Positions 25,688-34,613 of a stretch of 48,952 nucleotides of DNA are shown here, piece by piece; position 1 is the stretch's first letter, and every line of letters begins with the position of its first letter. The DNA is from JBHENC01 sp051000345 (lineage in GTDB: Bacteria; Acidobacteriota; Blastocatellia; Pyrinomonadales; Pyrinomonadaceae), in the NCBI GenBank assembly GCA_051000345.1, contig JBPCOJ010000049.1, forward strand, positions 1 through 48,952, read 5' to 3'. Both the position numbers and the translations under genes were made by a program. The notes under the pieces are model-generated. The model did no database searches. It was given only the letters and a program-made list of their open reading frames with translations, and was not told the DNA's origin.

Positions 25688-27286
25688 ATGAAACTTTCTA
25701 ACTCTTTTTCCCTACGGCTGATCTGGACATCTCTGCTTTTATGCAGCATTGCCGCGCAGTCTCTCGCGCAGCAGGGCGATCAAAAACGGCAGACGATTGC
25801 GATTACGTATCCGCTCGATCAAACCGTCGGCGTTAAGTTTCGTGGCACGACACTCTTGCCTCGCTTGAGCGGCGAAGCCAAAGTGCGACGCGCCGGACGA
25901 CGCGGGACGCGAGTTGAATTGAGCGTTGAAAATTTGCCGCGCGCGTCCGAACTCGGCGGCCTTTATACGACATATATACTGTGGGCGATTTCACCTGAAG
26001 GCCACGTCGATAACTTGGGCGAAATAAAGCGCGGCGGCAGCTTTATCGTCAATTCCAAACTCGATGTGACGACGCCTTTGCAAACCTTCGCGCTGATCGT
26101 CACCGCCGAGCCGCATTTTCTGATGCAGAGTCCGAGCCGCATGGTCGTGCTCGAAAATCTGCCGCCGCTAAAGCCCGCCGGTGCTGAAGTCGCAACCATC
26201 AACGTGCAGTATCTGGGCAATGCCAGCGATTACCTGAACAACAATCAGCGTTTGCCTGAAGTGGCAGACGTCGATTATCGCAACACTCCCGTATCGCTGC
26301 TCGGCGCGCGCCAATCAATCAACATCGCGCGCTTTGCCGGAGCCGCGCAGGACGCGCCCGCCGAATTGAAGGAAGCACAAGCGCAGCTCGAATCATCGGA
26401 AAACGCTTGGCGTCTCAAACAATCCGAAGCGGAAATAGACGCTGCCGCGCGCCGCGCCACAAGTCTCGGCGTGCGCGCGGAAGAAACAGCGCAGGCGCAT
26501 CGTGCCGCGCGTTTGCAGCGCGAGGAAGTCGCGCGCCGCGATGCAGACTTGCGCGAAGCGGAAGACTCCGCCGCCAACTCCACGAAGGAAGTTTCCGGTC
26601 TGCGCGTCGCGCTCGAACGCGAGCAACACGCGCGCGAACTTGCCGAACAGGATGCCGCCAACGCGCAAACACAGTTAAGAGATGTTCGTTCCGAAGTGGC
26701 GCGACTGCGCGATGAACTACAAAGTGTGCGCGCCGAAGGCGAAGACGCCAAACTCAAACTCGCGCGTATCGAAGGCGAAAGACGCGCAGAGGAAACGCGC
26801 CTCGCCGCAGAGCAAAAAAACGCGCAGCAACGCGAGTCCGCCGCGACGCTCAAACAAACGCTCGCGCGCTTTGGCACAGTGCGCGAAACAACGCGCGGCA
26901 TCGTGCTTACCCTACCTGAATCGCTGTGGACGAATCCGCGCGCAAGTCTTCTGTCTCCGGTTGCTGCAGCAAAGCTCGAACCGCTCGCAGCACTGCTCGC
27001 CAACAATCCCGACTACCAGATTGCCGTCGAAACATTTACGGATAATCGCGGCGCAGAATCGGCCTTGCAGCACCTCACGCAGGAACGCGCGCAGGCTTTG
27101 CTTGAACAACTGACTCGCGGCGGAATCGACGCCGCGCGCATTCAAGCGAACGGCATGGGCGCGGGCAATCCAATTGCGCCGAACAAAACGGCCGCGAGCC
27201 GCGCACGCAATCGACGCACGGAATTGATTCTGACGCCCTCTGCGACGAGTGCTCAGAGCAACAGCGCGAGCACAAGCACACAGTAA
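25688..27286 (+). CDS. OmpA-family outer-membrane/periplasmic protein with coiled coil
   Basis: 532 aa, ATG behind an AAAGGA ribosome-binding site. The signal peptide ends near QSLAQQ (about residue 27). Residues 35-190 form a beta-rich domain without a known name. Residues about 220-400 are an Ala/Arg/Glu/Gln-rich coiled coil. The C-terminal OmpA domain (about 405-525) has the peptidoglycan-binding pattern: FTDNRGAESALQHLTQERAQALLEQL, then NGMGAGNPIAPNKTAASRARNRRTELIL. The usual GHTD start reads ETFTD here, as in some paralogues. It should sit in the periplasm and grip peptidoglycan. The histidine kinase gene starts 31 bp downstream. Confidence 0.88.
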   Translation: MKLSNSFSLRLIWTSLLLCSIAAQSLAQQGDQKRQTIAITYPLDQTVGVKFRGTTLLPRLSGEAKVRRAGRRGTRVELSVENLPRASELGGLYTTYILWAISPEGHVDNLGEIKRGGSFIVNSKLDVTTPLQTFALIVTAEPHFLMQSPSRMVVLENLPPLKPAGAEVATINVQYLGNASDYLNNNQRLPEVADVDYRNTPVSLLGARQSINIARFAGAAQDAPAELKEAQAQLESSENAWRLKQSEAEIDAAARRATSLGVRAEETAQAHRAARLQREEVARRDADLREAEDSAANSTKEVSGLRVALEREQHARELAEQDAANAQTQLRDVRSEVARLRDELQSVRAEGEDAKLKLARIEGERRAEETRLAAEQKNAQQRESAATLKQTLARFGTVRETTRGIVLTLPESLWTNPRASLLSPVAAAKLEPLAALLANNPDYQIAVETFTDNRGAESALQHLTQERAQALLEQLTRGGIDAARIQANGMGAGNPIAPNKTAASRARNRRTELILTPSATSAQSNSASTSTQ

Positions 27287-27317
27287 AGGCTTGCTGAACC
27301 AGTGAGATGCGAAGCAC

Positions 27318-29441
27318 ATGTCGCCGCTTGAAATCTTAAAGCTTGTCGGATACAGCACGGGCGCGGCGCTGCATTTATGGATAATTGCGCTTCTGTGGCG
27401 ACGGCGGCGCAATTTCGGGAGTATCGAACGAGTGCTGCTCGCGCTCGCTGTCGCCGTCGGCGCGTGGCACGCGAGCAATTTCTCACTCGCCCTACACGAT
27501 CTGCTCGGCCTTCAAACAGAGCGCTGGAACATTCTGCTGCGCTTTTCCGATTCCGTCGCGTGCATCAGCATTACACTCGCTTACTCGCTACTGCTGCATG
27601 TTCATCTGCATCTGTGGGCTGATGCGCAAGCGCGCAAACTCACCGCCATCGAACGAGCGCGAGTTTTTCTTTCGTACATTCCGGCGATTTTTCTGTTCAT
27701 CTCCGTTCCGCAAATCTGGCGCGGCGCTTATATGCCGATGCTCGATAAGCTCGCCGGGCTTTCGTTCGTGTTCGGCCTTAATTTCGTGCAGGCATTTATG
27801 CTCTGGGCGATTTACGCGCTCGCTGTTGTCGCCGTCACAGATTTGATTCTCGCCAGTCGTGCAAAAGCCGACAACGAGCGGCGTTTGATGCAAACACTCG
27901 CCGCTTCCTTCGCCGTTATCGCCGTTTTAATCATCGCAGTTTATGTGTTCAGGCAGTCCGCGTGGGCGGGTTTGTATCTGCAAACCTTCGCTAATCTCGG
28001 CTCGCTTTTGCCGACGGCGCTGCTGGCGTATCACATTTATCGTTACCGTTATCTCGAATTGATAATCAAGGAGAGCCTCGTCATCGCCTCGTTCGCGGCG
28101 GTGGTGCTCATCGTTTATCTTTACGGCATACGCACGCTCGGCGAATATGCGACGACGCACTACGGCTTGCGCGCGGGCGCACTCGAAACGCTGTTGATAC
28201 TCGCGCTCGCGCTTCTCGCAGCGCCCTTGCGCAATCAACTCGATTATTATTTTCATAAATTGATTGCACGCGAAGCGACGCTGTACCGTGATGTGGTGGC
28301 GCGCATCGGAGCGCACGCAGGGCAGTACGAACGCTTGCCTGAACTCCTTGCCTTTATCGAAACTCGAACCGCCGAGAGCCTGAACCTAAAACGCGTCCTC
28401 TTCATCAGAAATGAAATGAACACCAACTCCTACGCGTCCGATAACGTAGGAGTTGGTTCGACTCTCAGTAAAGATAAAAAATTCTCGCACGCGATGAAGC
28501 TTATCTTCGCGGAAGCTCAAACGCATCATGCAGCGTTATTAAATAGTGAAGCCTTGACGCGAGAATACGGGTTCAATCGAATCTACATACTCCGGCGCGA
28601 GGATCGCGTGATGGGCGCGATGTTGATTAATGCGCCCGATGAAATTTTGACAGCAGATATAAACAGCGTGCTCGAAGTTCTGGCCGGACAAGTGGGGATT
28701 GCCATTGAAGATTGCTTGCTCGTAGAAGAGAATGCGCGCTTGGAAGAACGCCTCGCGCAGGAAGAACGCTTGTCCACGCTCGGGCGCATGGCGGCGACCA
28801 TCGCGCACGAAGTCAAGAATCCGTTATCCGCCATCAAATCAATTGCGCAAGTCATGCGCGAAGACGAGAAATTGTCAGGCAATTATGCGCGCGATCTTGA
28901 TTTAATCGTCGGCGAAACCAACCGTTTGAACCGCAGCGTGACGCAGCTTTTAAGCTTCGCGCGCAACGCTCCGCCCGCCGATCCGCCGTGCAGCGTCGAT
29001 GAATTAATGCAAAAAATTATTGCGCTCTTTCGCGCCGAAGCGGGCAAGCGCAATGTGAAAATCGAGTTGGAAAATCATTGCGCGGGGCTTCAACTCGACG
29101 GCGCGCGTGCTTCAGCGTTGCGCGATGCGTTTTCAAATTTACTGCTCAACGCCTTGCACGCTACCGCCGCCAATAAAAGTATTTTCGTCGAAGCCCGTGC
29201 CGCAGGAAACGCGCTCGACATCTCAGTTACGGACGGCGGCGCGGGTGTTGACGCAGAGCTTTCCGAACGCATCTGGGAGCCATTCTTTACCACCAAACAG
29301 CGCGGCACGGGTCTCGGCCTCGCCATCGTGCGCAAGCGAATCGAAGAAGTCGGCGGCACTGCGCGCCTCGCCGTCGCTAACGTCGAAGAAGGCGGCGCGC
29401 GCTTTGAAATTCATCTACCGCTTCTGTCATTCGCGCGCTGA
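27318..29441 (+). CDS. Membrane sensor histidine kinase
   Basis: 707 aa. About eight to nine membrane helices fill residues 10-310. A GAF-like domain follows (about 335-480), then HisKA with the phosphoacceptor H497 in IAHEVKNPLSAIKSIAQ, and HATPase_c with the N box (SNLLLNALHAT), DGGAGVD and GTGLGLAIV. The architecture resembles PrsK/AtoS-type kinases that work with NtrC-type regulators, and such a regulator starts 35 bp downstream. A 13-bp-stem palindrome interrupts the GAF region at residues 368-380 without breaking the frame. Confidence 0.93.
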   Translation: MSPLEILKLVGYSTGAALHLWIIALLWRRRRNFGSIERVLLALAVAVGAWHASNFSLALHDLLGLQTERWNILLRFSDSVACISITLAYSLLLHVHLHLWADAQARKLTAIERARVFLSYIPAIFLFISVPQIWRGAYMPMLDKLAGLSFVFGLNFVQAFMLWAIYALAVVAVTDLILASRAKADNERRLMQTLAASFAVIAVLIIAVYVFRQSAWAGLYLQTFANLGSLLPTALLAYHIYRYRYLELIIKESLVIASFAAVVLIVYLYGIRTLGEYATTHYGLRAGALETLLILALALLAAPLRNQLDYYFHKLIAREATLYRDVVARIGAHAGQYERLPELLAFIETRTAESLNLKRVLFIRNEMNTNSYASDNVGVGSTLSKDKKFSHAMKLIFAEAQTHHAALLNSEALTREYGFNRIYILRREDRVMGAMLINAPDEILTADINSVLEVLAGQVGIAIEDCLLVEENARLEERLAQEERLSTLGRMAATIAHEVKNPLSAIKSIAQVMREDEKLSGNYARDLDLIVGETNRLNRSVTQLLSFARNAPPADPPCSVDELMQKIIALFRAEAGKRNVKIELENHCAGLQLDGARASALRDAFSNLLLNALHATAANKSIFVEARAAGNALDISVTDGGAGVDAELSERIWEPFFTTKQRGTGLGLAIVRKRIEEVGGTARLAVANVEEGGARFEIHLPLLSFAR
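28422..28457. repeat. Palindrome inside the histidine kinase gene
   Basis: ACCAACTCCTACG (28422-28434) is perfectly complementary to CGTAGGAGTTGGT (28445-28457), with a 10-nt loop. It is translated as NSYASDNVGVG within the GAF region. Its core CGCGTCCGATAACG (28433-28446) recurs at 38025-38038 and 46168-46181. The hairpin could be an element inserted in frame. Confidence 0.75.
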
Positions 29442-29476
29442 CGACGCTTATTATTGATTATCAGCAAGGATGATTC

Positions 29477-30964
29477 ATGACTATCAACGAAGACAAATTA
29501 CGCCTTCTCATTGTCGATGATGAAGATGCCGCGCGCTACGGAATGCGCCGCGCTTTGAGCAGTTTCGATTACGAAATCGCGGAAGCTGACAGCGTTGCCG
29601 CCGCGCGTGCCGAACTTGCCGCGAGCAACGCTGACCTACTGCTTTTAGATGTGAATCTGCCGGGCGAAACGGGACTAGATTATTTGCGCGAACTGCACAC
29701 GCAAAAGGATGCGCCGCTCGTCGTCATCATTACCGCGCACGGCAACGAACGCATGACCGTCGAAGCGATCAAGGGCGGCGCTTACGATTATCTTTCCAAA
29801 CCCTTCGAGGTTGACGATCTGCGCCTCGTCGTCAAGAACGCGCTCGAAACAATTAAACTGCGCCGCGAAAACGAGCACTTGCGCCAGCGCCTCGAACTCG
29901 CCGCCGGACAAACCGGACAGCTTCTCGGCGCTTCGCCAGCGATGCAAAACTTGCGCTCGCTAATCGAGAAAATCGCCGACACGGATGCCACCATTCTCAT
30001 TCGCGGCGAAAGCGGAACCGGCAAGGAACTCGTCGCGCGCGCCATTCACGAAGGCGGGCGCGACAATCGGCGCGGCGCATTTGTCGCCATCAACTGCGCG
30101 GCGCTGCCTTCGGAATTAATCGAGTCGGAATTATTCGGACACGAAAAAGGCGCGTTCACGGGAGCGGCTGCGCGTCGGCAGGGAAAGTTCGAGCAGGCGA
30201 ACGGCGGCACGCTTTTTCTGGACGAGATAGGAGATATGAGCGCGAATGTTCAAGCGAAGCTTTTGCGTGCATTGGAGGAGCGAAGCATCGAACGGCTCGG
30301 CGGTTCGCAAACCATTCCCGTCGATGTGCGCGTCATCAGCGCGACGCATCGCCCGCTCGAACAAGAGATTGCGTTGGGCAATTTTCGCGCAGACCTTTTT
30401 TATCGCTTGCGCGTCGTGACCGTCGAGCTTGCGCCTTTGCGCGAACGCTGCGAAGACATTCCGCTGCTCGCCGAATCCTTCGCCGCTGCTGCCGCCGCGC
30501 GTTACAACCGCCCCGCCCGCCGCATCGCTCCCGCAGCGTTGCGCCGTTTAATGGAATACGACTATCCCGGCAACGTGCGCGAACTGCGCAACGCCATCGA
30601 ACGCGCCGTCGTGCTCGCCGAAGACGATGAGCTGACAGCGAAGGACTTGCCCGAAGAGTTCAAAGAAAAAAGCAAACCGCAAATCGCCCCTGCTTCTTTG
30701 GGCGAACCGGAAAACGAAGAAAAGACAGAGACTCTTTTGCGGCTGCCCTACACCGCGAATCTGCGCGAAGACCGGCGCGAATTCGAGCGGCGCTACATTG
30801 CGCGCTGTCTCGAAGAAACCGGCGGCAATGTAACGCGCGCCGCAAGCATTCTCGGAATGCACCGCCAATCCTTGCAGCACAAACTACGCGAATTAGGGCT
30901 TGGACGCCGCTACGTTTCCGTCGAGAGCGAAAAAGAAGATGCTGCAAGAGCCGCTAACGATTAA
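29477..30964 (+). CDS. Sigma-54-dependent NtrC-family response regulator
   Basis: 495 aa, ATG behind an AAGGA site. The receiver has D58 in LLLLDVNLPGETG. The AAA+ domain has Walker A GESGTGKE (177-184), the sigma-54 contact loop GAFTGA (225-230), Walker B GGTLFLDEIGD and the arginine-finger region. The C-terminal Fis-type helix-turn-helix is LEETGGNVTRAASILGMHRQSLQHKLREL. It should activate sigma-54 promoters when phosphorylated by the kinase encoded just upstream. No clear -24/-12 promoter was found in the window. Confidence 0.96.
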   Translation: MTINEDKLRLLIVDDEDAARYGMRRALSSFDYEIAEADSVAAARAELAASNADLLLLDVNLPGETGLDYLRELHTQKDAPLVVIITAHGNERMTVEAIKGGAYDYLSKPFEVDDLRLVVKNALETIKLRRENEHLRQRLELAAGQTGQLLGASPAMQNLRSLIEKIADTDATILIRGESGTGKELVARAIHEGGRDNRRGAFVAINCAALPSELIESELFGHEKGAFTGAAARRQGKFEQANGGTLFLDEIGDMSANVQAKLLRALEERSIERLGGSQTIPVDVRVISATHRPLEQEIALGNFRADLFYRLRVVTVELAPLRERCEDIPLLAESFAAAAAARYNRPARRIAPAALRRLMEYDYPGNVRELRNAIERAVVLAEDDELTAKDLPEEFKEKSKPQIAPASLGEPENEEKTETLLRLPYTANLREDRREFERRYIARCLEETGGNVTRAASILGMHRQSLQHKLRELGLGRRYVSVESEKEDAARAAND

Positions 30965-31000
30965 TGCGCCGCTTCGGAAAATAATCACGGGCGTCGAGCG

Positions 31001-31024
31001 CATTCGTTGATAACATTCGTTGAT
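31001..31024 (+). repeat. Short direct repeat upstream of the O-methyltransferase
   Basis: CATTCGTTGAT occurs at 31001-31011 and 31014-31024, a 13-bp period, in the 106-bp gap before the methyltransferase ATG. It could be a regulator half-site pair or a slippage duplication. Confidence 0.4.
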
Positions 31025-31070
31025 CACATTTCCCGATCTCATTTGTTAATTAGCTTGAAGGAAGCCAATT

Positions 31071-31727
31071 ATGAAAGCACGCCCTGACGCCATTATTCAC
31101 GCGGAACAGGCTGAATATCTTGACGGGCTGTTGCCCGAAAGCACTTTGCTGCTTGCAGAGATGGAGCGCTACGCCGCCGCGCATAATGTTCCGATTGCGG
31201 ATCGTGAAGTAGCGCTCTTTCTTGAGATTACAGCGCGGGCTATCGGCGCGCGAAAGGTTTTAGAAATCGGCATGGCGATTGGCTACTCCGTCATACATCT
31301 TTTGCGCGGAATGCCGGACGATGGCATCGTCGTGACCATTGAACCGAACGAAGACATGATCCGTCTCGCAGACGGATATTTAAGGCGCGACGGCTTGCGC
31401 GAGCGCGTGCGCATCGAGCGTGGACGCGCGCTCGAAGTTTTGCCGCAACTCAAAGAGACTTTTGATCTGGTTTATCTGGACGCCGTCAAGGAAGAGTATG
31501 CAGATTATCTGGAACTTTCGCTGCCGCTCTTAAGAACGGGCGGTGTCGTCATCGTTGATAATGTTTTATGGGGGGGACAGGTCGCGGGCGAAATAACCTC
31601 GCTTGATCAGACTTCTTCGACGCTGGCCTTGCGCGAATTTAATGAGCGCTTCATCGCTCATACGCACTTGCGCGCGGAGATTTTATCCGTCGGCGATGGT
31701 CTCGGTTACGCCGTCAAAATTTCCTGA
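31071..31727 (+). CDS. SAM-dependent O-methyltransferase (family 3, catechol-type)
   Basis: 218 aa, ATG with a GAAGGAAG ribosome-binding site. The class I methyltransferase fold is clear: motif I VLEIGMAIGYSVIHLL, the acidic residue after strand 2 (TIEPNEDMI), and FDLVYLDAVKEEYADYLE followed by GGVVIVDNVLWGG, which carry the metal-binding residues of this family. Related enzymes (CCoAOMT, TrmR, MdmC) methylate catechols, tRNA or macrolides; the TrmR tRNA-methylase branch is plausible next to tsaC but unproven. Confidence 0.88.
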   Translation: MKARPDAIIHAEQAEYLDGLLPESTLLLAEMERYAAAHNVPIADREVALFLEITARAIGARKVLEIGMAIGYSVIHLLRGMPDDGIVVTIEPNEDMIRLADGYLRRDGLRERVRIERGRALEVLPQLKETFDLVYLDAVKEEYADYLELSLPLLRTGGVVIVDNVLWGGQVAGEITSLDQTSSTLALREFNERFIAHTHLRAEILSVGDGLGYAVKIS

Positions 31728-31754
31728 CGTTCAAACGTTTATTTTGAAACCGCA

Positions 31755-32408
31755 ATGATAAGCATTGATCGCGAAGACGTGCGTTGCCGCGCGGCAAATA
31801 TAATCGCGCGCGGCGGCATCGTGGCTTTTCGCACGGATACCTTTTACGGGCTGGGCGTGAATCCCTTCGACGAGCGCGCGCTACGCTCTTTGAACGATTT
31901 GAAGGGCAGGGAAGCCAAGCCGATTCTAATTGTCATAAGTGATCGAGCGCAGATTGATAGATTCGTAGAAGCGCAATCCGCTTTGTTTGAAATTCTCGCG
32001 GCGCATTACTGGCCCGGCGCTTTAACGATTGTCGAGGAAGCGCGACGTAAACTTTCCATCGAACTCACGGCGAACACCAAAACAATCGGCGTGCGTTTGC
32101 CTGACGATGAACGAGTGCGCGATTTCGTTCGAGCTTGCGGCGGCGCGTTGACGGCAACGAGCGCCAACCTTGCAGGCCAACCTCCTGCGCGAACTGCTCT
32201 CGAAGTCTCACAGGCGTTTTCAAACAAAATAGATTTGATTGTCGATTCCGGCGAAGCGCGCGGCGGCAAGCCTTCGACAGTGATTGATATAAGCAAAGGT
32301 GAAACGCGCTTGATACGCGAAGGCATTATTTCGCGCTATGAGTTGGCGAAAATCTTGGAGACAATGGGCGTGAAGTTAGAAGACAAAGGCAAGGAAGGGA
32401 TAGATTGA
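31755..32408 (+). CDS. tsaC: L-threonylcarbamoyladenylate synthase (Sua5/TsaC family)
   Basis: 217 aa. The YrdC fold is recognised by GGIVAFRTDTFYGLGVNP, LNDLKGREAKPILIVI, ILAAHYWPGALTIV, IGVRLPDDERVRDFV, TATSANLAGQPPA and VIDISKGETRLIREG. It makes threonylcarbamoyl-AMP from Thr, bicarbonate and ATP, the first step of tRNA t6A37 synthesis. It lacks the extra C-terminal Sua5 domain, so it is the short TsaC form. It is 27 bp behind the methyltransferase; tsaB is in the same window at 42316. Confidence 0.94.
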   Translation: MISIDREDVRCRAANIIARGGIVAFRTDTFYGLGVNPFDERALRSLNDLKGREAKPILIVISDRAQIDRFVEAQSALFEILAAHYWPGALTIVEEARRKLSIELTANTKTIGVRLPDDERVRDFVRACGGALTATSANLAGQPPARTALEVSQAFSNKIDLIVDSGEARGGKPSTVIDISKGETRLIREGIISRYELAKILETMGVKLEDKGKEGID

Positions 32409-32412
32409 TTTT

Positions 32413-32970
32413 ATGGGAAATTTCTTGGCATTGATAATCGTGCTCCTTGTTGGGACGACGGCGTTCGGTCAAGGCGTGGTGAAAAGTTCTCAACTTGAGA
32501 GGCAAAACGCAGCTATCGAACAGGAGCGAGACCAACAAGAACAATCTATAAGAGTGACACTTAGCACTGCTGCTGGCAGCATCCTCAAACCCAAACAGCA
32601 TTTTAAGGTGGGTGAACGGGTTAATATTCTGGTAAATATGACTAATACGGGAACGGAGCTTGTGGGCGTAGCTACAACATCACAATATTTTGAGCATCGC
32701 CTTCATCTAACCAGAGACGGACAAGTAGAACCATACAGCAAAAAAGCGAACGATAAGCTTCAAGCAGAAGGTGATAGTCCCACTATAGGAGTTAGAGTGA
32801 TCGAAACCGCCTTACCGCCTAATCAGCCAACGACCGTAACGGTTATACATTTAAGCGATTGGTACGAGCCTCTGGCTCTAGGGAAGTATGAGCTTACAAT
32901 GCAGCATCGCTTAACAAAAAAATGGTTGCCGCAAGGGAGCAACACCGTGAAGTTTGAGATTGTTCCTTAG
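32413..32970 (+). CDS. Secreted protein of unknown function, atypical composition
   Basis: 185 aa, ATG at 32413, 4 bp behind the tsaC stop, so probably cotranscribed. A signal peptide (FLALIIVLLVGTTAFGQG) precedes a Gln/Glu-rich helix (about 25-45) and a beta-rich domain (about 46-185) with VGERVNILVNMTNTGTELVGV and LALGKYELTMQHRLTKKWLP. This resembles an immunoglobulin-like domain of the intracellular proteinase inhibitor or BsuPI type, but I cannot name it. The DNA is visibly less GCGC-rich than its neighbours and uses more AT-ending codons, which could mean recent acquisition. Confidence 0.75.
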   Translation: MGNFLALIIVLLVGTTAFGQGVVKSSQLERQNAAIEQERDQQEQSIRVTLSTAAGSILKPKQHFKVGERVNILVNMTNTGTELVGVATTSQYFEHRLHLTRDGQVEPYSKKANDKLQAEGDSPTIGVRVIETALPPNQPTTVTVIHLSDWYEPLALGKYELTMQHRLTKKWLPQGSNTVKFEIVP

Positions 32971-33002
32971 AAGCTTGGCCGTCATGCTTCGCTCGTCACT
33001 TC

Positions 33003-34613
33003 TTATTTGTTTTCAACGGTCACGCGTTTGAGAAATTCCAGATCGCCGTCGCCTTTAATTTGGATGTTGCCGACGCCTTTGCGCGCGATGACGAGATAGG
33101 CCGGATACCACAGCGGAAACATCGGCACGTCTCGGCTCAATGTGTCCTGCGCCTGTGCGTAAAGCTGCTTCGCGCGCTCACGATCCGGTGTGTTGACGGC
33201 TTCGATCAAGAGCGCGTCTAGCTGCGGATTGTTGTAACGGCTGCGATTTCGCCCGGCGCGATCCTGCGTCGGAATCTCCGTCGAAAGAAATAAATCGCGC
33301 AAGAATATCGGGTCTTGATTGCCGCCGACCCAACTGCGTATCGTCATTTGATATTGGCCTTTGAGCAGTTGATCCGTCAGCGTGTTGGTTTCGAGCGGCT
33401 CGATGCTGACAGGCACGCCGATGCCTTTGAGAGAATTTTGAATAACGCCGGAATACTGTCGCGTCGAACCGCTGCTCGAAGAAATCTTCAAGACGATTGG
33501 TTGCGCGAAACGCATTTGCGGCCCGTCGCCGTCCGGGTCGCGGAAGCCCGCTTCGTCGAGAAGTTTCTTGGCTCGTTCGGGATCGTAAGTGTATTTTTGT
33601 CCGGGCGAATAAGCCCAAGATTCTTCAGGCAAAATCGAATTCGCTATCTGCGCGCGTCCGAGCAAAAGCTCGCGTATGATGCTTTCACGATTGATCGCAT
33701 AGGCAATGGCTTCGCGCACGCGTGCGTTATCGAGCGGCTGGCTCTTCGTATTGAAGCCTAAATATAAAATGTTTGCGCCGGGAAATTGTTTGACCTGTAA
33801 ATTTTGTTCTTGCTCAAGCGATTTGAATGCGTCTGGCGAGAGATTCGACGCCGCGTCCATCGAAACCATATCGACGCGCCCGCTTTTTAGTTCGGCCTGC
33901 AACGCGCCCGCATCCGCAATTACACGCACGCGCAAGGCTTTTATCTGCGGCGCGCCTTCCCAGTAATTCGCGTTGCCTTCCAACTCGACAATCTGCTGCG
34001 AGGAATCGTAGCTCACGAATTTGAACGCGCCGCTGCCAACGGGCTTGTCTTTTTGCGTTACGGCGCTGCCCTGCGGAATGATGCCGACGGCGACGAGATT
34101 GGAGATAACCTGGTTGTATTGAAAAAAAGAATCCTTGCTTAAATGAATGACGAGGGAGCGCGCGTCCGGCGTCTCGATGCTTGTGATGTAAGGCTTTTTG
34201 TTTGCGCCGGAACCTTCAAAGAAACTCGCGCTCTTGCCTGTGTTCGAGGCGAGCAAGGTTTCGATTGTGTATTTCGCGTCGGCTGAAGTGAGAGGTTGTC
34301 CGTTATGAAACTTGACGTTGTCGCGCAAAGTAAACGTCACGCTCGTGCCGTCGTCCGAGCGCTTGAAATCGGAAGCGAGGTCGCCGACGTAATCGAACCT
34401 TTCGTTTTTGCGCACAAGCGAATTGAACATCAATTGCCGCATACGCTCGCTTGAAACAGTGGAGCTTGCGCCGCCCATCGGATCGAGCGTCGAGATGTTG
34501 TCGGGCAGCGCGATGACGAAGGCGTCGCTGCGTTGGCGGCAGGCCGGAAACAATGTTGCCGCCGCGACGATGAATAAAATCAACGCGTGGAAATTTAGTG
34601 AGCGCTTGGGCAT
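33003..34613 (-). CDS. ABC transporter substrate-binding lipoprotein, family 5 (peptide-type)
   Basis: 536 aa. The signal peptide ends in a lipobox-like FPAC (C about 25). The SBP_bac_5 domain follows: ALPDNISTLDPMGG, YVGDLASDFKRSDDGTSVTFTLRDNVKFHNGQPLTSADAKYTIE, PVGSGAFKFVSYD, LYLGFNTKSQPLDNARVREAIAYAINRESI and ARKGVGNIQIKGDG. Such proteins bind oligopeptides, including murein peptides, or nickel. No permease or ATPase genes are adjacent. The ATG shares one base with the nagZ stop (TAATG), so the two are coupled, which points to muropeptide uptake as an inferred role. Confidence 0.93.
   Translation of the reverse strand: MPKRSLNFHALILFIVAAATLFPACRQRSDAFVIALPDNISTLDPMGGASSTVSSERMRQLMFNSLVRKNERFDYVGDLASDFKRSDDGTSVTFTLRDNVKFHNGQPLTSADAKYTIETLLASNTGKSASFFEGSGANKKPYITSIETPDARSLVIHLSKDSFFQYNQVISNLVAVGIIPQGSAVTQKDKPVGSGAFKFVSYDSSQQIVELEGNANYWEGAPQIKALRVRVIADAGALQAELKSGRVDMVSMDAASNLSPDAFKSLEQEQNLQVKQFPGANILYLGFNTKSQPLDNARVREAIAYAINRESIIRELLLGRAQIANSILPEESWAYSPGQKYTYDPERAKKLLDEAGFRDPDGDGPQMRFAQPIVLKISSSSGSTRQYSGVIQNSLKGIGVPVSIEPLETNTLTDQLLKGQYQMTIRSWVGGNQDPIFLRDLFLSTEIPTQDRAGRNRSRYNNPQLDALLIEAVNTPDRERAKQLYAQAQDTLSRDVPMFPLWYPAYLVIARKGVGNIQIKGDGDLEFLKRVTVENK

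Noticed and set aside
26275..27006. 243-codon Ser/Arg/Ala-rich minus-strand frame.
   Set aside because: It is the antisense of the OmpA-family coiled coil, a biased region that produces open frames on both strands.
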